A stretch of DNA of 7,701 nucleotides, from positions 1 to 7,701 of the forward strand of contig JAASSH010000085.1 of assembly GCA_021767985.1 (NCBI GenBank), written 5' to 3'. The stretch is from Gammaproteobacteria bacterium. GTDB taxonomy: Bacteria > Pseudomonadota > Gammaproteobacteria > GCA-001735895. Both the position numbers and the translations under genes were made by a program. Within the stretch, counting starts at the first letter, position 1. Every line of letters begins with the position of its first letter. Below the pieces are notes generated by a model, which saw only the letters and a program-made list of their open reading frames with translations, ran no database searches and had not been told where the DNA came from. Of this stretch, positions 1 through 7,701 are shown in pieces.

Positions 1-1940
<1,940 letters not shown>

Positions 1941-1947
1941 ACTAATT

Positions 1948-1951
1948 TCCT
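1948..1951 (-). promoter_or_regulatory. Ribosome binding site of hppA
   Basis: Read on the minus strand, AGGA lies 7 bases before the hppA ATG. This is good Shine-Dalgarno spacing and supports the chosen start. Confidence 0.55.
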
Positions 1952-2086
1952 AACCTATGTGGTGTTGTTTTTAGATGTTTCGGACCCTCGAATGACCCGG
2001 GCCCAAAAAAAGGGTGCATGATAAAGGTTTTTCGAGTCATATTGAAACTTCTTTGTATTATTTCGGCACTTTTCAGGGTGATTTTC

Positions 2087-2114
2087 TGGTATTGTCCGCA
2101 CATCTGCCTATGAT
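2087..2114 (+). promoter_or_regulatory. Candidate promoter -10 elements for the mrdA operon
   Basis: Two -10-like hexamers precede mrdA. TATTGT (2090-2095) has an upstream TG at 2087-2088, an extended -10 arrangement. TATGAT (2109-2114) matches the sigma70 consensus at five of six positions. Neither has a good -35 at 16-18 bases. Starts from these would give short leaders of roughly 23-42 bases before the ATG at 2144. This is a weak prediction made by eye. Confidence 0.25.
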
Positions 2115-2143
2115 CCAGAGTGAGCAAGGTTAATTCCGTTTCA

Positions 2144-3991
2144 ATGTCGAAGCGAGAGCAGTTAAAAGACGATTTCCTCGAAAGCCGACTCATCAGGCGC
2201 CGCCTGGTGCTAGCCGCTATTTTTACGGTAATTCTGCTGGGGCTGGTGCTTGGCAGGCTATACGTATTACAGGTCGTCAGCTACGAGCATTTTTCGACGC
2301 TCTCGGACAGTAATCGCATTCGCATCAAGGCCCTGCCGCCGACCCGCGGCCTTATCTTCGATCGGCATGGCGTGGTTATGGCCAACAACCTGCCTACCTA
2401 TCGGCTCGAGATTGTGCGTGAACAGGTCGCCGATCTCGACGCTACGCTGGAACAGCTGCGGCAGTACGTCGAATACACTGATCAGGATCTCAAGCGTTTC
2501 AGGCAGTCGTCGAAACGACGACGCCCGTTCGAGAGCATTCCGCTGCGTCTCAACCTCGATGACGCCGAAGTCGCGCGCCTCGCGGTCAACCTGCACAAGT
2601 TCGAGGGTGTCGAAATCAACGCTCGTCTGACCCGGAACTATCCCCATGGCGAGCATGCCGTGCATGCGCTGGGCTATGTCGGGCGCATCGACGAGCGTGA
2701 CCTGAGCGAGGTGAATGAAGTCGAATATGCCGGCACTACCCATATCGGCAAGCTCGGCCTGGAAAAATTTTACGAACACGAATTGCACGGTTCCGTCGGC
2801 GTACAACAGGTCGAGGTAAATGCCAACGGCCGCACGCTGCGGGTGCTGAGCGAATCGCCTCCTATCCAGGGTAACAACCTGCACCTGACGATCGATTCCA
2901 GGTTGCAGCGAGTCGCCGAGGAAGCCTTTGCCGATCGCAACGGCGCCGCGGTTGCCATCGATCCGACCAATGGTGAAATCCTGGCGCTGGTGTCGATGCC
3001 GATTTTCAACCCCAACCTGTTCGTCAACGGTATCAGTTACGATAATTACAACGCGCTGCGCGACTCGCCGGAGCGTCCTCTGTTCAACCGCGCACTGTCG
3101 GGCCAGTATCCACCGGGTTCCACCACCAAGCCTTTTTACGGGCTGGCGGGGCTCGAGGCCAGGGTCAACCAGAAGGATGAAAAAACCTGGTGTGGCGGTT
3201 ATTACCTGTTGCCGAATGAAGAACGCCGGTATCGCGACTGGAAGAAAGAGGGCCACGGGCATATGAATTTGAATGACGCGATCGCCCAGTCCTGCGACGT
3301 CTATTTTTACGATCTCGCATACCGGCTCGGAATCGATCGCATGTCCGAGTTCATGGCGCAATTCGGATTTGGCGTCAAAACCGGGGTAGACAGCACCGGT
3401 GAGCGCAACGGCCTGTTGCCCTCGCGCGAATGGAAGCGCCGTAACGAGGGTATGCCGTGGTTTCCGGGCGAAACCCTGATAACCGGTATCGGCCAGGGCG
3501 CGCTGCTGGTGACGCCGTTGCAGCTGGCGAATTCGACCGCCGCGTTTGCCGTCAAGGGAACGCGTTACCAGCCGCGCCTGGTAAGATCGGTCGAGAAGAT
3601 ACCCGACTACAATATGATCGATATAGCTAGCCGCGTCACCGGGCGCTATGAGCTGCTTAAACCGAAAAACTGGGAGCATGTGCATAACGCCATGGTCAAC
3701 GTGGTGCACGGCTTGCGCGGCACCGCGCAGGGCATAAATCGCGGGATGGAATACAAGACGGCCGGTAAGACCGGAACTGCCCAGGTTTTCGAGATCGCGC
3801 AGGACGAAGAGTACGACGAGGAAACAGTCGCCGAAAAGCTGCGGGACCACGCGCTTTTCGTCAGCTATGCACCGGCCGAGGATCCGAAGATCGCGGTCGC
3901 GGTCATCGTAGAAAACGGTGGTAGTGGCAGTTCGGTGGCGGCGCCGATCGCGCGCCAGATCATGGACGCCTACCTGCTGGAAAAATCGTGA
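2144..3991 (+). CDS. mrdA: Penicillin-binding protein 2, elongasome transpeptidase
   Basis: Class B PBP that crosslinks peptidoglycan during cell elongation, paired with RodA. It has a short cytoplasmic tail, one membrane anchor (about 21-42), a PBP dimerisation/pedestal domain with TRGLIFDRHG (67-76), and a periplasmic transpeptidase domain. The active-site motifs are complete: STTK (nucleophile Ser326, Lys329), SCD (383-385) and KTGT (542-545). The 615 residues compare with 633 in E. coli. The ATG at 2144 is chosen because the N-terminus then lines up with E. coli PBP2 (both have Glu-Ser at 13-14). An in-frame GTG at 2120 would add 8 residues and has no clear ribosome site; AAGG at 2126-2129 lies 14 bases before the ATG, which is long. 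Cys350, Asp365, His371 and Cys384 could form a metal site. The stop overlaps the rodA start. Confidence 0.97.
   Translation: MSKREQLKDDFLESRLIRRRLVLAAIFTVILLGLVLGRLYVLQVVSYEHFSTLSDSNRIRIKALPPTRGLIFDRHGVVMANNLPTYRLEIVREQVADLDATLEQLRQYVEYTDQDLKRFRQSSKRRRPFESIPLRLNLDDAEVARLAVNLHKFEGVEINARLTRNYPHGEHAVHALGYVGRIDERDLSEVNEVEYAGTTHIGKLGLEKFYEHELHGSVGVQQVEVNANGRTLRVLSESPPIQGNNLHLTIDSRLQRVAEEAFADRNGAAVAIDPTNGEILALVSMPIFNPNLFVNGISYDNYNALRDSPERPLFNRALSGQYPPGSTTKPFYGLAGLEARVNQKDEKTWCGGYYLLPNEERRYRDWKKEGHGHMNLNDAIAQSCDVYFYDLAYRLGIDRMSEFMAQFGFGVKTGVDSTGERNGLLPSREWKRRNEGMPWFPGETLITGIGQGALLVTPLQLANSTAAFAVKGTRYQPRLVRSVEKIPDYNMIDIASRVTGRYELLKPKNWEHVHNAMVNVVHGLRGTAQGINRGMEYKTAGKTGTAQVFEIAQDEEYDEETVAEKLRDHALFVSYAPAEDPKIAVAVIVENGGSGSSVAAPIARQIMDAYLLEKS
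3979..3982 (+). promoter_or_regulatory. Ribosome binding site of rodA inside mrdA
   Basis: GGAA lies 5 bases before the rodA GTG and within the last codons of mrdA. With the GTGA overlap it supports initiation at the non-ATG start by terminating or reinitiating ribosomes. Confidence 0.45.
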
Positions 3992-5109
3992 ACCAGTCGC
4001 TTGATTCCGACTCGGTTTCGATCACGCGCCGCATCCTGGATGCGCTGCGGCTGGATCCGGTGCTGCTGTCGTTACTGGTGATCCTGGCCCTGTTCGGCAG
4101 CCTGGTTTTGTACAGTGCCACCGGTTCCGACCAGTCGGCCGTGTTGCGCCAGGGGACGCGGATACTGGTAGCGATGATGCTATTGGTTGCCGCGGCCAAC
4201 GTCCCTGTACGGATGTTGCGCAAGGTATCGATCTGGCTGTATCTCGGCGGCGTGGGCTTGCTGGTAGCGGTCATGTTTTATGGCGAGGTCGGCAAGGGTG
4301 CACAGCGCTGGCTGGACCTCGGTTTTATCCGCTTTCAACCCTCCGAGATTCTCAAACTGGCGGTACCGATGATTGTCGCAACCTATCTTGCCGACCGCGT
4401 ATTGCCGGTCGGTTTCAAGGAGCTGGTGGTTTCGTCGGTACTGGTGCTGATTCCGGTAATGTTAATTGCCCGCCAGCCCGACCTTGGAACCGCGATACTG
4501 GTCGGCAGCGCCGGTTTCTTCGTGCTGTTTCTGGCCGGGGTACGCTGGCGTATCATAATTAGCCTGGCCGTCATGTTCTCGGCAATGGCGCCGCTGTTGT
4601 GGAAATTTGCGTTGCATGAGTACCAGCGCAAGCGCATATTAACCCTGCTCGATCCCGAAAGCGATCCGCTGGGTTCTGGTTATCATATAATCCAGTCGAA
4701 AATCGCGATTGGTTCGGGCGGCGTTTACGGCAAGGGATGGTTGAACGGCACGCAATCGCAGCTCGATTTCATCCCGGAACGATCGACCGACTTCATTTTC
4801 TCCGTGTTTGGCGAAGAGTTTGGCTTCTTTGGCAGCGTCGTGTTGATTTTAATCTATCTGGCAATTATCTTTCGGGGGCTATACATAGCAGCGCATTCGA
4901 ACGAAAATTTTGGTCGCCTGTTGGCCGGCGCACTTAGTTTGACGTTTTTTGTCTATCTGTTCGTGAATACCGGTATGGTGGCCGGCATGTTACCCGTGGT
5001 AGGCGTGCCTCTACCGCTAATCAGTTACGGCGGCACTTCAATGGTAACCCTGATGATGGGGTTTGGTTTAATCATGTCGATTCGATCGGCGAAACGGTTC
5101 TTAGTTTGA
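3988..5109 (+). CDS. mrdB: RodA, SEDS-family peptidoglycan glycosyltransferase
   Basis: Inner-membrane SEDS polymerase that builds glycan strands from lipid II in complex with PBP2. It has 373 residues (E. coli RodA 370) and about ten hydrophobic membrane segments, the first at about 24-43. Hallmarks are seen in order: KGAQRWLDLG, then RFQPSE with Glu120; QPDLGTA; LDPESDPLGSGYHIIQSK; the large periplasmic-loop motif GKGWLNGTQSQLDF; PERSTDFIFS with Asp268, equivalent to the catalytic Asp of E. coli RodA; and the C-terminal PVVGVPLPLISYGGTS. The GTG start makes a 4-base GTGA overlap with the mrdA stop and gives an N-terminus of the expected length before the first helix (LDPVLLSLL, matching LDPTMLLIL of E. 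coli). The stop overlaps the next gene's ATG by one base. Nothing is missing. The gene is also called rodA. Confidence 0.97.
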   Translation: MNQSLDSDSVSITRRILDALRLDPVLLSLLVILALFGSLVLYSATGSDQSAVLRQGTRILVAMMLLVAAANVPVRMLRKVSIWLYLGGVGLLVAVMFYGEVGKGAQRWLDLGFIRFQPSEILKLAVPMIVATYLADRVLPVGFKELVVSSVLVLIPVMLIARQPDLGTAILVGSAGFFVLFLAGVRWRIIISLAVMFSAMAPLLWKFALHEYQRKRILTLLDPESDPLGSGYHIIQSKIAIGSGGVYGKGWLNGTQSQLDFIPERSTDFIFSVFGEEFGFFGSVVLILIYLAIIFRGLYIAAHSNENFGRLLAGALSLTFFVYLFVNTGMVAGMLPVVGVPLPLISYGGTSMVTLMMGFGLIMSIRSAKRFLV

Positions 5110-6104
5110 TGAAAAAGCTTGTATTGGTAGTTGGATTGTTTATCACGCCGATGGTCATGGCGCTGGATATTCCCGGTGGAGATTACCAGGGGCGCGCGGA
5201 CGTGAGTGCTTTCGTGCAGCGAATGGCGAGCGAAACCGATTATACCGAAGCCGAGCTGGTCGACCTTTTCTCCCAGGTGAAAAAACAGGGGCACCTGTTC
5301 GCGTTACTGGACAAGCCTGCGGAAAAGGAACTCGACTGGTACCAGTACCGCGGTATCTTTATCAAGGACAAGCGTATCGATCTTGGCGTCGAGTTCTGGC
5401 AACAGCATCGGGAGTTACTGACCGAGGTCAGCGAGAAAACCGGTGTGCCACCCGAAATCATTGTCGCGATAATCGGCGTCGAAACCTTTTACGGCATCTA
5501 CAAGGGTAAGGACCCGGTGTTCGACAGCCTCGTGACGCTGGCCTTCGACTACCCCCGGCGCGCCAAATTTTTTACCCGCGAACTGGAGCAGTTTCTGCTT
5601 CTGGCCAAGGAGCAGGGATTCGAGGCGCGCGCGCTGCGTGGTTCCTATGCCGGCGCCATGGGTATGCCGCAGTTCATATCCTCCAGTTACCGTAACTACG
5701 CGATCGACTTCGACCAGGATGGGCAGACTAACCTGTTCGACAGCATCGCCGATATCACCGGCAGCGTCGCCAACTATTTCGTCAAGCACGGCTGGCAGCG
5801 AGATGGACGCGTGGCGCGGCCACTGGAGGCGACGGAAAATAATTCGATCGAGTCTCTCGAGCCCGGAGTCAAGCCGACCTACAAGTGGGCCGACCTGAAA
5901 CGCAGTGGACTGGATTCGAAATTTGAAATCAGCGAAGAGACGCCGGTCGCGCTGGTGAAGTTAAAGCAGCGGGATCGCCTGGAGTACTGGGCAGGGTTTC
6001 AGAATTTTTATGTGATCACGCGATACAATCACAGCGAGCTCTACGCAATGGCGGTTTATCAACTGGCTAAATTAATTAGCCACCAGTATAAAAAGACGAC
6101 ATGA
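5109..6104 (+). CDS. mltB: Periplasmic lytic transglycosylase B (MltB/SltB1 family)
   Basis: Cleaves the MurNAc-GlcNAc bond of peptidoglycan to leave 1,6-anhydro ends. The 331-residue protein starts with a signal peptide (MKKLVLVVGLFITPMVMA) cleavable by signal peptidase I after about Ala18. No lipobox Cys is present, so it resembles soluble Pseudomonas SltB1 rather than lipoprotein MltB of E. coli. The catalytic Glu is Glu125 in IIGVETFYG. Other family motifs are DSLVTLAFDYPRRAKFF, GSYAGAMGMPQFISSSYRNYA, and an EF-hand-like calcium loop DFDQDGQTNLFD (200-211) as in Slt35. The ATG at 5109 overlaps the rodA stop (TGATG); a TTG one codon earlier is possible but would add only one residue. There is no clear ribosome site of its own, which suggests translational coupling. 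The end overlaps rlpA by ATGA. Confidence 0.94.
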   Translation: MKKLVLVVGLFITPMVMALDIPGGDYQGRADVSAFVQRMASETDYTEAELVDLFSQVKKQGHLFALLDKPAEKELDWYQYRGIFIKDKRIDLGVEFWQQHRELLTEVSEKTGVPPEIIVAIIGVETFYGIYKGKDPVFDSLVTLAFDYPRRAKFFTRELEQFLLLAKEQGFEARALRGSYAGAMGMPQFISSSYRNYAIDFDQDGQTNLFDSIADITGSVANYFVKHGWQRDGRVARPLEATENNSIESLEPGVKPTYKWADLKRSGLDSKFEISEETPVALVKLKQRDRLEYWAGFQNFYVITRYNHSELYAMAVYQLAKLISHQYKKTT

Positions 6105-6883
6105 GACTTAAGCTACTGCTGTGCCTGACAGTTTGCCTGGCGCTTGGCGCCTGTACCTTCGGGGTGCCGATAGGGGAGCGGAGCAAGACTCAGGTTCCGG
6201 TTGCGACGAGTACCCAGAAATCGAAGTACGGCAACCCATCGTCCTATGTCGTGTTCGGCAAGCGTTACCACGTGCTCGATAGCGCCGACGGTTTTGTGCA
6301 GCGCGGAATCGCTTCCTGGTACGGGATCAAGTTCCACGGGCGTAAAACTTCCAGCGGTGAAATCTACAACATGCACGCCATGACCGCGGCCCACAAGACG
6401 CTGCCGCTTCCGGCTTACGTACACGTCAAGAATCTCGACAACGGCCGCAGCGCGGTAGTTCGGGTTAACGATCGCGGCCCCTTCGTGCAGGGTCGCATTA
6501 TCGACCTTTCCTACGCGGCGGCCAAGAAACTCGGCGTCAAGGGCCCCGGTACGGCCAACGTGGAAATCAGGGTTGTTAACAGGGGCCAGACCCAACCGAC
6601 CAGCGTGGTGCGCGCCATCCCGTTGAGCGACCAAGCGAACAAGGATGCGCCGCTGTTTATTCAGATGGGTTCTTTTTCCAGCCAGCTGAACGCCAGCAAC
6701 CTGGTGCAGGACCTGCATGCCGCTAACGAAACCTCGGCGCGAGTATCGCAGCTGCAAACCGACAACGGACTGTTTTACCGGGTGCGAGTCGGCCCGCTGT
6801 TCGATATCGATGAAGCCAATGCGATTGTCAGACGCCTCAAGGGCAAAGGCTTTCAAACCGCACGCATCGTGGTACAGGACTAG
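6101..6883 (+). CDS. rlpA: RlpA, septal-ring lytic transglycosylase lipoprotein (DPBB + SPOR)
   Basis: Outer-membrane lipoprotein; the Pseudomonas homologue is a lytic transglycosylase that acts on glycan stripped of stem peptides and helps daughter cells separate. The 260 residues comprise a lipoprotein signal with lipobox LGAC (lipidated Cys18; Thr at +2 is no inner-membrane retention signal), a linker, a double-psi beta-barrel domain (about 69-159) and a C-terminal SPOR domain (about 184-259, PLFIQMGSFSSQLNA...GLFYRVRVGPL). Glu87 (SSGEIYN), His98 (AAHKTLP) and Asp124 (VNDRGPF) have the same 11- and 26-residue spacing as Glu120, His131 and Asp157, recalled as important in P. aeruginosa RlpA, so the enzyme is probably active rather than a degenerate E. 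coli-type RlpA. The start overlaps the mltB stop by four bases. It is the last gene of the overlapping set. Confidence 0.95.
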   Translation: MRLKLLLCLTVCLALGACTFGVPIGERSKTQVPVATSTQKSKYGNPSSYVVFGKRYHVLDSADGFVQRGIASWYGIKFHGRKTSSGEIYNMHAMTAAHKTLPLPAYVHVKNLDNGRSAVVRVNDRGPFVQGRIIDLSYAAAKKLGVKGPGTANVEIRVVNRGQTQPTSVVRAIPLSDQANKDAPLFIQMGSFSSQLNASNLVQDLHAANETSARVSQLQTDNGLFYRVRVGPLFDIDEANAIVRRLKGKGFQTARIVVQD

Positions 6884-6918
6884 CCTGGATGTCGATCGGA
6901 AGCCGTGGCCGATAAACC

Positions 6919-6947
6919 TTGAGAGCATTAACCGTGATCGCTACAAT
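6919..6947 (+). promoter_or_regulatory. Sigma70-like promoter for dacA
   Basis: TTGAGA (6919-6924) and TACAAT (6942-6947) each match their consensus hexamer at five of six positions and are separated by the optimal 17 bases. A start near 6954 would leave a leader of about 33 bases before the dacA ATG. Position, spacing and absence of coding make it the best promoter candidate in the window. It has not been tested by experiment. Confidence 0.6.
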
Positions 6948-6978
6948 CGCGACATTTTTCCAAGCCCACCAGGTAACC

Positions 6979-6981
6979 AGG
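6979..6981 (+). promoter_or_regulatory. Ribosome binding site of dacA
   Basis: AGG within CCAGGTTCCT lies 5 bases before the dacA ATG. It is short but correctly placed; a second AGG lies at 6971-6973. Confidence 0.4.
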
Positions 6982-6986
6982 TTCCT

Positions 6987-7701
6987 ATGAAGATAGTCTC
7001 GCTTTTTGTCGCAATTCTGACTGTACTTTTTTCCGGTTCCGGCTGGGCCGCCGCCAAGCCCATACCGAATCCGCCCGAGCTCGACGCCACCAGCTATTAC
7101 CTGGTTGATTTCGATTCGGGCAGGGTGCTCGCGGAAAAGGATCCGGACAAGCATATCGAGCCCGCCAGTATTACCAAGTTGATGACTGCTTACCTGGTCG
7201 ACAAGGCGATTGCCGATGGTGACATCGCGCTGGATGAGATGGTCACCATCAGCGAGAAGGCCTGGCGTATGAAAGGCTCTAAAATGTTCGTCGAAGTCGG
7301 CAAGCAGGTGCCGGTCGATGATTTGCTCAAGGGATTGATCATACAGTCCGGTAACGATGCCAGCGTGGCGCTGGCCGAGCATATTGCCGGATCCGAGTCC
7401 GCTTTCGCAGGTTACATGAATCACCAGGCGCAACTGCTTGGAATGACCAATACCAATTTCGTCAACGCTACCGGCTGGCCGGACGAAAACCACTACAGCA
7501 GTGCGCGCGATATTGCCATCCTGACGCGCGCGGTTATTAGTGAATTCCCGGAGTCTTACGCCTACTACAAGGAACGCGAATACACCTATAACAAGATCCG
7601 GCAATTTAATCGCAATCGCCTGCTGTGGCGAGACGAAACGGTGGACGGGGTCAAGACCGGTCACACCGAGGCGGCCGGATATTGCCTGGTGGCTTCGGCC
7701 C
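6987..7701 (+). CDS. dacA: D-alanyl-D-alanine carboxypeptidase, PBP5/6 type (partial, C-terminus off the right edge)
   Basis: Low-molecular-mass PBP (peptidase family S11) that removes the terminal D-Ala from pentapeptide stems in the periplasm, limiting crosslinking and helping keep cell shape. A signal peptide (MKIVSLFVAILTVLFSGSGW, cleaved after about Ala22-23) is followed by the catalytic domain. All three motifs are seen: SITK (nucleophile Ser61, Lys64), SGN (121-123) and KTG (223-225, in VKTGHTEAAGYC). Family stretches YYLVDFDSGRVLAEKD, SEKAWRMKGSKMFVE and NATGWPDENHYSSARD also fit. 238 codons are present of about 390-400 expected, so the C-terminal beta-domain and the amphipathic membrane-anchoring helix lie outside the window. 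It has its own promoter candidate. Whether it is closest to dacA, dacC or dacD cannot be settled here; Pseudomonas calls the gene at this locus dacC. Confidence 0.94.
   Translation, partial: MKIVSLFVAILTVLFSGSGWAAAKPIPNPPELDATSYYLVDFDSGRVLAEKDPDKHIEPASITKLMTAYLVDKAIADGDIALDEMVTISEKAWRMKGSKMFVEVGKQVPVDDLLKGLIIQSGNDASVALAEHIAGSESAFAGYMNHQAQLLGMTNTNFVNATGWPDENHYSSARDIAILTRAVISEFPESYAYYKEREYTYNKIRQFNRNRLLWRDETVDGVKTGHTEAAGYCLVASA

Larger units (their letters stand above)
1941..2143. promoter_or_regulatory. Divergent intergenic region between hppA and mrdA
   Basis: About 200 bases with no convincing gene. It must hold the start signals for hppA (leftward) and the mrdA operon (rightward). The composition is more AT-rich than the flanking genes. 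Near the hppA side (about 1996-2014) a CCCGGGCCC block is followed by seven A and GGG; on the hppA transcript this would read as a T-run followed by a GC-rich segment within the leader. On the leftward strand, a TATCAT hexamer (2017-2022) with a poor -35 is the best hppA -10 I can find. No clear operator dyad, riboswitch or intrinsic terminator was recognised. Confidence 0.5.
6884..6986 (+). other. Intergenic gap between rlpA and dacA
   Basis: About 100 non-coding bases break the run of overlapping genes. I see no T-tailed hairpin after rlpA, so read-through from the operon into dacA is possible. The gap carries a sigma70-like promoter and the dacA ribosome site. Confidence 0.5.

Noticed and set aside
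1942..2193. A possible small minus-strand gene in the divergent spacer
   Set aside because: It runs from inside mrdA through the hppA leader, its product has no recognisable features, and it has no convincing start signal.
2267..3850. A 527-codon open frame on the minus strand opposite mrdA
   Set aside because: It lies wholly antisense to a gene with intact PBP2 motifs, resembles no family I know, and such long antisense frames are common shadows in GC-rich coding DNA.
6113..6928. A 271-codon minus-strand frame covering rlpA
   Set aside because: It is antisense to a clear lipoprotein with DPBB and SPOR domains, and no promoter, ribosome site or recognisable domain supports it.
6837..7664. 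A 275-codon minus-strand frame covering dacA
   Set aside because: It is a shadow of the carboxypeptidase gene, whose three active-site motifs are all on the plus strand.

Overview
The window looks like ordinary chromosome from a gammaproteobacterium of moderately high GC. The gene order PBP2 - RodA - soluble MltB-type lytic transglycosylase - RlpA - PBP5-type carboxypeptidase is the cell-elongation/peptidoglycan cluster known from Pseudomonas and relatives (pbpA-rodA-sltB1-rlpA-dacC), and the proteins read through like E. coli PBP2 and RodA over their whole length. The species cannot be named from the sequence alone. I see no mobile element, CRISPR array, tRNA/rRNA gene or sign of recent transfer.

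Layout. Positions 1-1940, minus strand: hppA, a membrane-bound ion-pumping pyrophosphatase that runs off the left edge and lacks only its C-terminal end. Positions 1941-2143: a divergent intergenic region holding the start signals of hppA and of the plus-strand cluster. Positions 2144-6883, plus strand: mrdA (PBP2), mrdB/rodA, mltB/sltB1 and rlpA, with every junction overlapping by 1-4 bases, so they almost certainly form one translationally coupled operon. Positions 6884-6986: a short gap with a good sigma70-like promoter. Position 6987 to the right edge: dacA, a D-alanyl-D-alanine carboxypeptidase, truncated by the window.

How the genes work together. RodA polymerises glycan strands from lipid II and PBP2 crosslinks them (the elongasome core). 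The lytic transglycosylase and RlpA cut glycan strands, RlpA probably acting on denuded glycan at division sites through its SPOR domain. The carboxypeptidase trims pentapeptide stems and so controls the supply of crosslinking donors. The pyrophosphatase is divergent and functionally separate: it couples hydrolysis of biosynthetic PPi to Na+ or H+ export, and its residues mark it as the K+-dependent type.

The region is well-conserved housekeeping DNA and I found no convincing undescribed system. The points most worth a second look are the K+-dependent, possibly Na+-pumping signature of hppA, a probable Cys/Asp/His/Cys metal site in PBP2, the separate promoter for dacA, and hppA standing where many gammaproteobacteria have rsfS-rlmH.
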